From Balanoglossus misakiensis (lineage: Eukaryota; Hemichordata): a stretch of 64,000 bases of DNA. A program made the translations under genes and the position numbers. The notes below the pieces were generated by a model that had not been told where the DNA came from, did no database searches, and worked only from the letters and a program-made list of their open reading frames with translations. Numbering within the stretch: the stretch's first letter is position 1; the number at the start of each line of letters is the position of its first letter. The stretch spans positions 868,001 through 932,000 of the forward strand of contig CM082579.2 in assembly GCA_040954595.2 (NCBI GenBank), read 5' to 3'. Below, one piece after another: positions 37,726 through 52,700 of this stretch.

Positions 37726-40700
37726 ATGGATTATAATATCGACGAAGCTTTAATTGAGTCAAGAAAATGGATTGAGGTAGGTTATCTTCTGACCGTGATG
37801 ACGTTTTCTTTTGACTGTTGCAGTGTTATGAAAAGTAAACTTGAAATAGACATCCGAGCGTTTCATTGTTACAATGTATAATGTAATGTACATTTCTTCT
37901 CCTCAAGAAATAAATTATGAAACTTAGAAACTCCTTCTCTACCGACAATATGGAGTACTTGGCACTTTCATCTTCCTTGAATATTTTCTAAAGTGCGCGT
38001 ATCGTTTTGTTTTTAAATAGCGGGATAAATACCGTCACGTAAACTTGTAATCTTCGACAAATAACTTGTTTTTGCTCATATATACCCGGATCATGGTGAC
38101 TGAATGTTAAATCGTTGCTAGTATCTAAAGTTTTTTGGACTTTGCTCGCTGATTATTTTGGTGGAATGTAATTCTAAATGCCATGTTTTAAAAATTAGGT
38201 AGATTACTGAATGACTGCATGTTTTTTTTTTGTTTAATGTGTAATTGAATTTATTGACAATTACTTACAAATGCTTTGATGTAAAAGACACTGACAACTT
38301 CGTTGCGCGATATACGCCAACAATGTACCACGCCAGATCACATTTTTTTTACTGTCGGTTCCAGCATTCCAACCCAGAAGCCATTTCACATTCTACTGAT
38401 TTCTTTTGTTCGCTTTCTCTTTTATGTTCGCGCTCTGTTGCAGTTGAAATGAGAAGGGGTGTGTAAAACGCCTGCATTGAAAAAATGAACTTTGCACACA
38501 ACAGACGATTTCTTCAATGAGTTTGTTTTGGAAGACTCGGCCCTGGGTTTTTAACGATAAAAGTGGTGCCATCACTTTTATAGTAAAAAAACCTCTAGAT
38601 ACTGTAAGCAAGAGAGGAAATTTACGAGTTTTATCATGTACTTGTAAGTTGTAGCTATTGAAATACTTCATAATAAACATGGGACAAAACTAAAAGTTTT
38701 GCCTTTTAGTAAACACAGCATCTGTCAGTGATGTAGATAGTTGGTCACCGGCAAACCTGCCTGATCTCAGCATGTGATGGGCTATAATGTTTCTAAATCC
38801 CATAGGAACACACATATTAATGAGCAAATTTTATGTGCCTTGACTGGCTGTTTAATAGTTCCTCTCGCCCATCTGTTGCAAAACATATCTACATCACTGC
38901 CTCCCTACAGGATCTTAAACAAAGAACCCAGGTTTTAGAACTTATATAATTTATGTTGATATTATTTTCATAATCAATCAATCAATCAATCAATTGATCG
39001 ATCGATCGATCAATTGATTGATTGAATGATTGATTGTTTAATTTATTTATTAATGTATTTAATATGTTTTAAAATAAAATACTGTATAATTTTTCTGAAT
39101 TATTACCTTTTCATCACCTTAGTTTTGTCCAGCTATGCTTGACTTTTATACAGGGAAATGGAGTAATTAAGCAGACCAGGTGAAAATGCTGTATTCATGT
39201 CACTGAAAGAGAAGAGGTACAGACAGGAAATGAAGATGGCAGGTGTCACCGTGTTTTCACGGAAATCCCAGAGTGAGGGTTTTTTGTCCCAAACACATAT
39301 AGTTATATATACATGTAAATGATAGTAGACAATTAGTTCATTGCCCTGTTTGAGTCTACGGGGATATGGTGAATTACCATAAATATCCATCGCATGAAAT
39401 TGTACGGTTCAGTAAATATTTTGTTTGTATTATGAAGTTGCTGTTACTCAAATAAAGACTCCCAATACACCATTAAGTAAAGTGGGGTGCAAAATGTCAA
39501 CTCACCCAGACATTAGGGATCAAAGCAAATTGTATTCTTGGTATGTGAGAGGTTTTGTATACTACATCAGGTTGTATCATATACATGTTTTTGTTCTTGT
39601 GGAATTTCAATTTTGATAGACAGAAAATTGCTGAATCGGCATTAGTCACTGTTTTGGCATAAACCATGTGGCCATGGTGACATGATCTGTTTTGCTCATA
39701 CCATTGAATTTAGTTTCTGTTAAACCAGCTAGGTCTTGGTCATGTTATAGTTTTCTTTGAGTTAGACCTTGGTATTCAGCTCAATTGCTTCTGAAAACCT
39801 GGACTCACTATTGATAACAAAGGGATTGACCTCGGAGGAATACATCTAGACACGTAAACAGATGGTAGCCTTCATAATGTACATTTTGTCCAGAGCGCAT
39901 GTAATGATTTGACTAGAAAGATATCTTAGAGATAAGCAAACATGAGTAGCTTAACCATGTTCTTTCATCCATGTCAGTTTTATACTGAAATGAGTTATCT
40001 GACCTTTATCGTCAAGTGTGGGTTATCTCAAGTATCAAAAACATCATTTGGGGTCACTCCGGGCATTTCGTAGAAACATGCTCTAGCGTGTACCAGGCAG
40101 AAATGATATCAATTATATCCGGATAATTAGGTTAAATGGATTTATCATCAGTGTTGCATGAAGTGATGAAGATAGTGTTAGAAAAGTTCTGTCAATTTGT
40201 GAATTTTAGTCCTTCCAAAACATGATGAAATTTCATCACAAATATGTTTATTATAAAAAAAAGCATCTATCCTGTAATCCTCCCACATATACAGAAGTCC
40301 TGTTCTGATTTAGCTATTTCTGATATCATAGCAGAGTTTTGTAAATAGATAAGAGAAATGCATGAAATGTTTTGATGACAATCAACAGGTGGGTGGGTGG
40401 TTGCTTGGCAAGCAGCCAGGATTGAAACGGTTAAAACCACCCCTCCTTACTATGTTGCTTATTAATTTAACGACTACTCATTCTAATTGTTTTGATAATT
40501 ACCGGTAATAAAATGAAAGACAGTTGAAATTCAATATCATTCACACTCATCGAGATTTTCGAAAGTTGGGCTGTTGCCATCTACTGGAAGAGACCACATT
40601 CCAATCATAGTTTATTGATGTCTCAAGCAATCAGACCTTTAACAAGTGGATCTGTCTAGCCTTCTGCAAACACTTTAGTCAACTGCTTCTGTATAAAGAA

Positions 40701-43700
40701 AGCATGCTTCTAATGGTTAACCACAAAAGTTTTGACATAAACTACCTTAAAAATACAGTAGTCAGTCTCTGTTCTTTTAGAATCAACATATATGTCGTCA
40801 ATATTGTGTAACATAGCTGATAATGTTCAGAAACTCAATTACAATTGACTCAGAAATTCATTTAGTTCCCTGAAAAATACTATTTACCTGTTTTATGTCA
40901 TATCAAGTTTAACTAATAGTTTTGACTATTCTCATGATTGTCATGGCAACAGAAGTAGACACAACCATATCAAACACCTGGCGGAACCAGACATTTGAAT
41001 TATGTATTTGCTTAAGTAGTTCATATAACCCTGTGGTTGGCTTGAAAGAGCAGCATTGGTATATTTGGACATTCCACACACATGACAACATGTTCAGTCT
41101 AAAGCAACAATTGTCTACTCAATGCATAACTCAAACAAAAAAATGTATACAGTTGCCATAGTGACAGACTTGTTATTCTCAAAAGCAAGAAACTAAAAAT
41201 GTTAATTATATCTCAATGGAATTCTAAGTGGCAATCATCGTAAATTATAGTTGCACATTTTGAAGAGGAGTGTAAGCTTGCTATTCACTCCCCGATGGCT
41301 GTCCATAGTACAGTGACCGCCTAGAAGCCAGATCAGGTCATGACCATACCATCAATTAGATTCATATCCATGGAAAAACACTTCTTAAACCAGAAAATTG
41401 CATTTTATTGATATACATGTATAATTAAACCGTATCAAATTACTGGTTTCACTTTTGTTATTTTGTGTGTGTCCGCATGCCTGCTTCTTTGTCATTAACT
41501 TATTCTAAGTTTAGCACTGAACTGGTAAATTTTACACCATATAAAATTTCATTCAGTTGACTGACCAGAACACTGATAACACTTTTAATGGGATTACTGA
41601 ATTTTACAGCTTTGAAAACAAATCACTTATATTGCTACATATGAGCTGCAGTATTAATATCTAAATTGAACAATATTAAACTGCCTGTCTGTTAATCAAT
41701 ATCTGGGTAGATTTGCCTACTGAAAACACTCCTGTTAATTAGCTGTTTTGTTATTTATCTCCTCCATACTGTACTTGCCAAGTCTGTCAGAAAATAGGTC
41801 ATGATTTTTTCAGTTTGGTTTGAACCACAGCAGAGACTATAGGCATCCATTGAACGAAGTGAATTTCAAAGCGAGAATTGCAAACACAGCTTAGCTTTCT
41901 CAGATCCTTTGAATACAACAATGGAATGGTCAGTTCAAGTAGTTCAAGTAATCAATACTTGTAGAGACCCATCTAATCGCTTAGCACTTGGCTTCCTGAA
42001 CTGTTCAAAAATTGATTTTTCTTCCTTTGTTGGGGTTTTCACAACCATTTAACTGGGATCCAATACTCATATAGTATTTATACTGAGGTAAATTACCAAA
42101 TGGATAGGCGTTAAACTCATTACGTATGGAACCCCATCTTTTCACATTTTGAAATATTTATGATTTGTTTTGACAGTTGAGAGTTTAATCCCATTTGACT
42201 GAATAAGTGTGACAAGGTACAGTGCTGATTGGCATTTTAATGTCACAGTGCATGGGATGTTCTTCGTGATATCTCAACTCCGCTGTCTGTGGTTTATAAA
42301 CCAAGAAAAAATATTGATCTGTTTACTGTTGTGTTTCTTCACTGAGAGTCTGCCTAGTTTGATCCTGTGTTTGTTAGGCATTGTTTGTTGGTAAAGAGGT
42401 TTCCCAGGTTTCCCAATGGTATTCCCTGGTAGTCTGGTATGCAAACCACAACATTCATTTGCCATTCTCTCCGAATCATTTACGCATACTTTAAACCTTG
42501 AACACTGGATTCTGTCATGAAATGAATTGATGACATGTTCCCCCAGCTCAGATCAAAGTGCAAAATACAGGGTTGGTCACTATAGTTTAGTTTAGGTGAC
42601 AGTGACAATTTCTTGGGAGAATTAATAAAAATTTGCCAGGTTTTGTATTTGAAGTGTAAATATAGTTGCAGATATGCCCCGGTATATGTGTGTATCTCAG
42701 GTCTTGTGCTGAATCTATCCATATTCAGTGCAGACGTAATTAGCTTTGTATAAACAGAAATTAGAGAAAGGCATTCATATGTGTTGTAAGCTATAAAACA
42801 CACATACACTTGCATCAATCAGTCATGTCAAAAATAGCTTTGCTAATTGTCAGTATCCGGGATTTGACATTGTTGACATCCAGTCAACAGTCATCACTGA
42901 TTGTTCAAATGTCATCACTCTTATTTGTTCAAATTAGCAATCATTCATTCTTCATCACCTTGTCAACTACCATCCTTAATGATGCCAAGCAAGCAAGGTC
43001 TGCTAGTTTTGTAACAAGCGGAGACTTCATCACAGGATGATCTCTTGCACTCATGTCTGTAGCTGTGTTACTTTCTTTGCAGGCATAGCTTCAGGCAACA
43101 TACCGTGTTAGCAGAGAAGTGGAACACCGTATTTCATGTCATTCCTGTGGGTAACTCGGACATTCACAGTGCTATTTAAAAACTTTTGTAATCTCTGTTT
43201 TTTTCTTCACATCTTTTCATCTTGCAGAAAAGCAACTTATGAATACGCATTGTTGGGGATGAAGATGGCTTGCTTGAAATAGGTGTTATTAGCGATGGTT
43301 TGACACAGTAAACAAATTCTAGCCATTATTAGCATTGCACTGGTAAATTCACACACACACACACACACGATCATCAATAAAAATCAACCATTGAAAAGAC
43401 ACTACTGTTTGAATCTTCTTGACCTATGACTTTCGAATTTGTTAAATGTCAAGCCATTCGACGTTAAAGAAAAAACTCAGCCATTCAACGTTAAAGAAAC
43501 AAAACGGTAACCCAAAATCATCAGAACAAATAGAGCATTTGATTTAAATTCACAAGATGTGGGTCACATGTGATTAAGCAATTACTCGTGGCACTCGGGA
43601 GTATAGAGGAGGATCTCAGTCAGAAACTGAATATGGACATCTTGTTGGTGAACATGTATGTCTTGGGAGACATTCACTATTCACACCTTAAAGGATTCTT

Positions 43701-46700
43701 AAGAATTCAAAAGTCAATTCAGAAAAATCTAAGTCAAGCCAGGGTGTGTCTTGGATCGCACAAAACATCTTGGTTCAAATCATTGAACCCCTTTTACACT
43801 TCTTAAGAATAGGCCACCCTGTATAGTGATGTAGGGGTCGTGACCCCAATCTGTGACATAACTTAGCATCCCATGTGGGTCGCAAGAGCCTTGACACATT
43901 AAAGGTCACACCTGGTCCAGTTGCCAGGTGGAGATAACACAGAGGAGAAATCAGGTCATCAGAAATGTCAAATATGACACGATGTTGCCATGACGATCGG
44001 AAAATTACTTATGATTGCATTATGATTAAATACAAAATGTTAGCTTTCCTTTTATAATGCATATTTGAAACAGATCAGATGAGGTCAAACTTGTGATACT
44101 GTTAGTTTAGTGACCGGAAATATGAACATGTGTAAACATGAAACCTTACTTTTATCATTCATAAGGCTAGCAAAGGTTTTTGTTTATGATTGTCACTAGT
44201 CCATTCGTACTTTGCAAGATCCCTCAGGCATCAAATCATTTCAAAAGTCACCACGTTATGATATTAATAATATTTGTACTCAAATGTAAACACACAAGTT
44301 ATGCTTGATTACAGAAATGATGGTTCTGAATTTTTAGTGTATATTTACACTCTTTTAAGTGTTTATCTTAGCATTTATTTTCTGATTTGTGAAAAATAAA
44401 TATTTACTGATGATCAACAGGTGGTGTATACAGGAATATAGAATAAATTAAAACTTGTGATAGTTATTAGATAAACATGAATTTAGTTCAGTTGGGTCAG
44501 TTCTCATTACAGAACAATCACTGAATCACAAATCTCTTGAACCATTCCTAGTGGCATCAGAACAGATTACCAATTTCCCATGTGTGTCAATTCCCTAGGT
44601 GATTTTTAAATACTATAAAGGGAATTCTTTTTGTTTTTGCTTCAAGATTTTAGAACCAGATGAGATTGGTTGTAAAGCAGTAAGACAAAGGAAAGTCTTG
44701 ATGTTTAATCACTGTAATTATTGCCAACTTTAAGTCTTTGTTGTACTGAGAATTTTGTGGGATTATGAGAAAATACCATTGTTGTTCACATACTTTCTTT
44801 GAGATCTTAGTTTTAAGTTTAAAACTATCACTGTAACATGTTCTGTACACATGATGTTTGTGTGGAGAAAGGTTATACGCTGATCAACCATGCGTGCATG
44901 GAATGCTTTGTTTACTGTTGACAGGTTTTAACTAGAGTTGTGTTGATCCAAATAACCTTGATCCTACAATCCCCTCCCCCCTCCACACACCCACCCATTT
45001 GTCTGTGATGCAGCCCATCACAACACAGACACAATTGCCGCTATTTAATGACGAACTTGACATGAAATGTCACGGCCGTAAATGCATACCAGTACCACAG
45101 CAATAACATAAAACTTGACGAGAGGAATGTATGTTGAATTAACCTTTTCTCGTCATTATTATCATGATTTATGATCAGATTTTGTTTTCAAAGTTCAACT
45201 GGGTGCATATCAGTCTGTGGTTAATGTTTACATAACTGTTTTCCATGCGAACACTGACAAAAAAGGAACAGATATTTTGTTTGCCCCCAAAAATCAAGGA
45301 CCCTGGACCTTAGCTCCTATTGGGTCTGCATGATGAAGGCTTCAAATTAAATTGCAGTTTTGCACATGTTTGTTCTCTTGGGCAGGGCGTGTGCCTGGCC
45401 TCTTTGCAAAGTGCAAAGTTCCAGACAAACTTATGTTACGACATATGGCACACCAGTAGTAATAAACTGCATCTGTTGCCTTTAATCCTTTCCTGTCAAA
45501 GTTGACAAATATTTTATAAGTTGCCGATGAATAAGTTACTATTTAAAAGCCAGTGAAATCTGTTGAATTTCTAGAATATAATGCATAGCATTGAATATTG
45601 AAGAAATTCGTCTGGGGAAATTAACCAGTAAATTATATGAAAGCGCATTTCACTGATATAGAATCTGGGATTTAGAATTGGATATAAATTTTTGTTCACC
45701 CCAAAATGTGTTAAAACCATGACGTTATCAATGACACGTTGGGCCTTATACAAAAGGTAAATACAGTGTGAAAGGTTTAGAAGTGACAATGTCTAAAATC
45801 TCGTGATAAATGTTTTCTTTATAATTTTGAAATATGGGTCTACAGCCTGTGTATTAATAGTCTAGAATCTATCCGTTCGTAGTCGCATTCACCCTACTAC
45901 CAGTAGATAGATTCTAGACTAGTGTATTAAAGAATCAGTCCACTGTTTACTTTTCTGTTCAGCGATTTTGAATATACATTGGAAGTTGTTTCATTCAATA
46001 ATTTATACCCAGGAACAGAAATATGAGTATTCTGCAGTGATCTGCAGTGTGATCAGCCTAACAAAGCCGTTTTATCAGGTCACTCATATAATTGTATGTC
46101 TGCCAATTTATCCGATAAAATCTGATGTCAACACAACTGGCTCCATTCTGTCGGTTTACCACAGTGTCTATAATTCTCTGTTATATTTTACATGTCTGCT
46201 CTCCATCGCAACTGTTGATGATTAAACAATTTTGGCTATTGAAGTGATATAAGAGACAGCAAACATCATCAGACTACATAATTTTGCTCCATTTTCGTCA
46301 AATGAAAAACAAACTAGAAAACTGTGACTGTCCCTGCTCCATTACTGCAAATGTTTTATGGCTTGTCTGTAATAACGTGTTCATGCTTGGTCCTGAAATA
46401 AAATTTCTCTTAAAATTCATATGATATCACTGCCACTTGCCTGCCACACTTAATTTTATTAGGTGTGTTTTGTGAAATTTATTGTCCATAATGAGACCAT
46501 GAAACTGCCTCAGTGCTACCCCTGTGTGAAGTGAAAGCATTCATTTCAAAGTTTGAAAGCAAACCCCCAAAGGACAGCTGCTGTAATCTGTTGACTGTGT
46601 AGAAGCTGTTCATAATGCATTCCATTCTTTATTACAGTTTCTTTAATGGGGATTATGGAACATTTCATGACACACTTTCAATCTCTGTCTTCATGTCTTG

Positions 46701-49700
46701 ATGACTAGTTTCAAAACTACCCGGTACTCATCAAAAGTTGATGAGCTTTCTTCTTTGTAAAAACCACATTAATTTTCATTTTTGTGCTGAAAATGTCCCG
46801 TTCTCAGCTGCCAGTAAAACCTGCATGTGTGCAACTAAGATTGTTCTTATTAAAATTGACATTTCAGTTCCATGATGCAAACAGTACACACACCCATACA
46901 GACTCTTGTTCAGAAGCCAACAATCTTTTATTTGGGAAAAGAGGCAGGTCCTAACACACAAATATTGGTTTTACAATAGGAAATATCAAACGAAGGTCAG
47001 GTATGATATTTGCCTGTGAAAAGGTGGGATTCAGGTACATACTGGAAAATAGTGATACTTCTCTACCTTGACAAATTGAGGGCGCTGTTCAACATAAAAA
47101 AGTCACCAATTTTTGTGTATAAATTGCTGACTAGACTAGCAATTCTTATTCATGACAAACATTTTGAACAAGGCAACTAAGCAAAGAAAATGTAAAAGTG
47201 ATTAAATGTAAATTCATAATTGATGTATTTTCCTTTTTTCAGGCTGTGACTGGTAAAAATTTCCCTTATGATGATTTCAAAAAATCGTTGGAAGATGGAG
47301 TTCTACTTTGTCAGTAAGTACAGACCGAATTATAAGAGATTTGTTGTCCATATTTAAAAAAAATTATGTTACTTTCATTGTGTGGAGATGGTGTCTATAT
47401 AAGTGTATTTATTCTCTATTTTAGGTTATGTCTATAGTTCTAGCATAACCACAGATTCATTAAACTTTATTGGATTTACATCTGTCCACAGATTAATGCT
47501 TAAAATCAAGCCTGGCTCCATCAGGAAAATCAACACAACTTCTTTTGCTGGACTGGTGAGTAATCATTCAATCTCTGAGCTCTATCCCTTTCACCCCCAG
47601 TTCCCTCTTTTAGAGGTCCAGCCTTACCATAGAAAATGGGCTTGGACGGAACCATGGTGGTGAAAGGGGTATAGTACTGTGGTACCTAGCCTAGTCTCTA
47701 TCCGTATTTAGACGTTAGTTTTGGAAGCACGGCTAGATACTAGATACTAGGCTACGTGGTACCAGAGATTTTGTTCATTTAATATTAACTCTCTCGGTAC
47801 TTATTGTTGATTTTCTGGGAATTATGGTGATTGTTTTTCTATTGATATTGCAATCTTATTGATAAATGTGCTTCCATATTAAATGTACTGCCATTTATCA
47901 CTAAACCCTCTGCTATTGGAGCAACCAATGATGAGACCAAAGGAACAACACCTTCACCCACTTGGTTACTTTGTGTCATTGACTAGACTGAAGCAGATCC
48001 ATATTTGTTTTTCTATAATTAAATTGTTTAGGATGTCCTGCAGAGTTGTAATTGAGTTGTGCTATTAGGGTGATGTCACCAACCGGTTTTGATAGCACAC
48101 TCACTCTACTTCTGTGAGGAGACCACTAAATGTCAACATTTTAGATTCTATGCTAATGACCCTATCAGAAAAGGTATGTGAGGAATGTCGGCCATTGAAC
48201 AAAAAAGAGGGATGTCCACAGTACAGTGTTGTTGCTGATATCTACATACTAGTACATGTATTTCTTTTGAATTCGAGCCTAATGGCAAAATCGTACAGGA
48301 TATCTGTGATATAAGCATTACAAAGTCATTCTCTGGAAAGAATGCGCACTGGTCTTACAGAAATGTACCTTTAGTATTGTGTTCGTCGTTTGCGATATTG
48401 ACGCCCCCCAGATCGACACTGAATATGGAATGTACGTGGTTTTGTGAGCTATAGATATGCAAATAAGTTGTAGAGCGTTAAGCACTGTACTGCTGCTAGT
48501 GTTTCGCCACAGACTTCCTTATTGACTTGTTCATAGCTCCTGGCTTTGAGGTAAGAGAAATCTTATTTCCATACTACATAACTCAGTCAGTGTCTCTGTG
48601 TCACACAGGTGGTCAGGAGATTGGTATTTGCAACCATAATGAAGCTGTGAGGTGTTAAGTTGTGAGTGTCTGCCTGTGAGTCCCTGTGTCAGTTGGGCTG
48701 TTAGTGTTAGTTCAGAGTGCCCCTATCCAAATGTAGCAGTTGTAAGCATTGTGGTTTTCAGAGCCTTATTTACATGACAGTGGAGGGAAGCTCTTCTCTG
48801 ACTGTTGTAGTCGGGAGGGGGGCCTGACCTTGCCACAAGCCTCTCTGCAAGCATGTTTCCAACATGTAATGATTCACAGATATCAGAGATCTGCACGGTC
48901 TATGTATATTTCGACTGTGCTTTGGCCTATCTCCCTGACTGTAGTTTACATGTAACTGACACAACATGGAGTTTTCAGATACGCACACTCATCACAGTAC
49001 AAACACACAGGGTGGGAACCCAGATTGGGTAATCAGGTTGAGTCATGCTGGTTTATTCGTGGTGCTACCCTCCCTGCCATGAAAACATTCCGATCATTGT
49101 CAAATTCGATGTCATGACATCGCTAGGAGGGCATGTGTGACATGAAGTGTCACCTTCAAAACCGCACACAGATGCTCTGTAATATTGTCCAGCGCTGAAC
49201 GAAGCTGGTATTAGCCGTGGTATTAGTAATGCGATGTAAATAGGTCAAAACCCCCCTCAGTCAGACAGCATCTTGGATCGGTGAATCAGTTTGGGTCAGT
49301 CTGAAATTTGACATGAATTATTTCAGAACATTAAAACAGCTCCCCCGAGAACTAGTTTAGGAAAAGCCAAGAAGTCAAGTATCTGTTATATAACTGTGCA
49401 ACTTGCATTAAAAATACATGAAAAACGTATGACACTGGAGGTGAGATTTTGATCAAACGAGTAGCATATTGGTTGATCATGTTAATATTTTGAATAAACA
49501 TTTATCTGCCTGTGTGGTTTGGAGCGTGTGACAACTCTCTGTGTTCAGTGTGTATTGACGAATTGAAATGCATTTTTACATACCAAATACACCCAGACTT
49601 TTAACTCTTATATCGTCCAACCCATATCATAGCCCAAACCAGACTGGTAGACTACATTCCATTTCTGGGATTATGTTGACTAGCAAACGAGAAATTCAAG

Positions 49701-52700
49701 TATTACAACACCCGACAAACCAACAGTTGACACACATGTTAAATGTTGTAACCACTGATCTGTTGAAAATTTGCCTAAGGCTATTTACCTTATAGTTGAT
49801 ATAATCAAGCATATGGGCTGGTGGCCTTGAGACGCAATAAACTACTTCTACTACCATAATCAAGTAGAAAGTTCAAGTTTACCCAAACAGTTTGATAGTG
49901 TGTTATCAAAAGTAAACTGAGTTGATGAAAACATTGCTAAAGTGATGCGTTATTTTGAAAACATGATTTTGATTATTAGTTACAGGCATGTTGACATATT
50001 ATTATTAGCAGACTTGACATCTGCACAAAATCAAAACAGCGGCACAGAAATATCTTAAAAATTTAATTTAGTAAAACCTCAAGGGTATGTCACAGCCAGA
50101 CAAAAATTCAAAGAAAAGGCAGTGCATAGTGGCTGTTAAATGTTGGAATTTTCAGCTCAACAAAAGTCGCCATGTGTGTTTTTATTCTACAGCTTTCCTT
50201 GAGACCATAAATCAGAAAAATTGTTTTCAGTACTGAGTGTCAGAATGTCAGTGATAAGTCCCTGGATTGCGGGCTCATCTCATCTCCAAGTATTTTCCTT
50301 GGGAACATTCTTGCAGCATTAGGCATTCCAGTGCCCCTTTTCATTCCATGGAATTCTTCCAAGTCTGTCAGTATGGGGGAAAAAAGCTGGTAAACAAAAC
50401 ACCAGGGTTCTTAGTGCTGAGAGACTTTTGTTGAGCAAATTGCAGGAACAATAGAGAGATAGAAAACAGAGAAAGAGGATCAAGTGATTTCCAGGACAGA
50501 TGAGCTTTGTTTCGGCAGTTTGGTCCCTGTCCGTTATTCATTTACTCCAATGAAGCGTGAAGCCAAACAATCTCCATTTCAAAAGTACTGGGAAAGAGTG
50601 TGGATTTAGTGACCATCCTTTCTGTAAACAAGATTCCTTCAAGTTGACTCCAAATCTCAGTGCTGGATTCTTTAGTGCGATTACAAGCACTGGCTTGATG
50701 CTCTTATTTGCTAGAAGTTTGGTTGTTATGACTCATTGTAGTATATGAATTGTGCTTGTGTTTCAATAAATATCATTATCAGTTGTTTAGGACAATTAAA
50801 AGTTGCTATGTACAGTTACATGTACTGTTTGTATTTGTAGGCATATTTTTGACAATTCTAACTTACATGTGACATATCACACAATACATGTATGCAACTG
50901 TACTCTGACATGTTAATCCTTCAAAACCTGATGTACATGTGCATTGTACCTCGTACCTTAGAGAAATAGCCATACCAGTATACCCAGCAATGTTTTGTGT
51001 CATTTCTGTAGTCAGTACTTTGGCCTCTGACTTGTACAAATACAGACAAAAACAACAAAAAAGTACATGAACTTGAGTCACAGACACTACACAGACCACC
51101 ATAAAATGCAAGACCTTTTACATGTATTTGAGTTTAAAAGTAATATTGTTTCTTCTTTAGTAAATGCATGGTCACTCTCTATGCTGTGGGTCTCTAAAAT
51201 GGAAATTGTTTTGCAAATCGTTTATCATGCAGATAATTCTTGTAATGCTATCATGGATACCAGCAAATAAAGTGATATGCTTGATTCATGATTCTAACAG
51301 CCGTTGTCTCTCGTATCAATGTCATCACTCAGCTAACATTCATATTTCTTCTGTATCATTAGTTTCTAAATATGTTTGCGTCCTCTTTGGTATTGATATC
51401 TCATTTTATCTGTGACAGTATTTCAATTGTATCATGTCATGATATCTGGAATGCTAAATATGTGACCAAAATTCAATGACTATTTATAAATGTAGTAAAT
51501 AACACATATTCACATACATTTGCCCGTAAAATATTTGAAAAACTTCATATGGCATATGCACATGACTGGAGTTGTAGGAGGGTTTTTCAATGGTTGGTTT
51601 GTTTGTAACATTTGATCCATGGCGACCTTATGAAAGAGATGTTTTTATGGCTGATTTGCAGCCTTTTAGTCAGCTCAGTTCACCTGAATAAATGTACAAT
51701 GTATAAAGGAATACACACATAGGCTATATCAATTATCCCAGCCACCCCTGTGTGTGTCAACATTTGGTATATTCCTTTAAACTGCCAGGTGTGGTTGACG
51801 CCATTTCGTTCTGTAAACGGGGATGGTTGGGGAGTGGGGGGAAGACTTTGCATTCAGGTATGCATTCAGGTATGTCCTGTCTGTCAATTGGCCTTGAGTG
51901 TTTGTCATAACTGTGCCAGTCATTACCCCGTTCACACACGGAAGGGCACATGGTATTTATAAATGTGAATGGGTATGTGTCATTAACGTCATAAGTTGTA
52001 TGACCAAAGGATGGGAGGGGTGGCAGTTGGGTGTGGTGATGCTTGTCAGAATTAAGGTGCAACTCACTGGGCTTGGTATTATTAAGACAGGTCAACCTGT
52101 GTGTGTGTATGAGAGATTGAGACATTGCAGTTGCTGATTGATCTCCACTTCTAACATTCAGTTCTGTTCTGCATCATCATCACAGTGTTTAACCAAAAGA
52201 AATTGTCAGGTTTGCCTGGCTCTCTGAAAGATTATGACTGTCTGATGATAATGTATTGTATATATTAGCAATTCTGATTATTTGCAATCAGATAGGTCAG
52301 ATTGAATTCCAAGTTTAGACTCTGTACACACACACAATGCATGTTTATACCTATATTCTCTGGGGCATTGGTCTCTGGTGGCTGGTGTGGTTTACAAACA
52401 CACAGATTGCCAAGTAGTCTATTGTATCCTAGTCAATACAAGTCAAGACTCAGTTGTTTTCATGCAGAAATCTAGTTTCCACTGGGAACTGAATTTGGCT
52501 GTACTGACTGTTGGTGTTTAATATCCTGAATTCAGGCTAATATGAATGCCTGGTGATGGCTATGATGAATCTTACATACAGCTTACACACACCAAATATT
52601 AGGATATACCATCTGATGGCCGTGATGAGCATCCATTTGTTTCTTGCATCTGCTGTACCTTATATGTACAAGTCACATTTCTTGATTAATTTGTGACTAT

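Larger units (their letters stand above)
37777..47242. other. Large first intron of the CH-domain gene
   Basis: AT-rich DNA with simple repeats and short hairpins. One weak plus-strand ORF segment near 39170-39310 reads MSLKEKRYRQEMKMAGVTVF but has no clear splice sites. I see no other gene. Confidence 0.5.
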
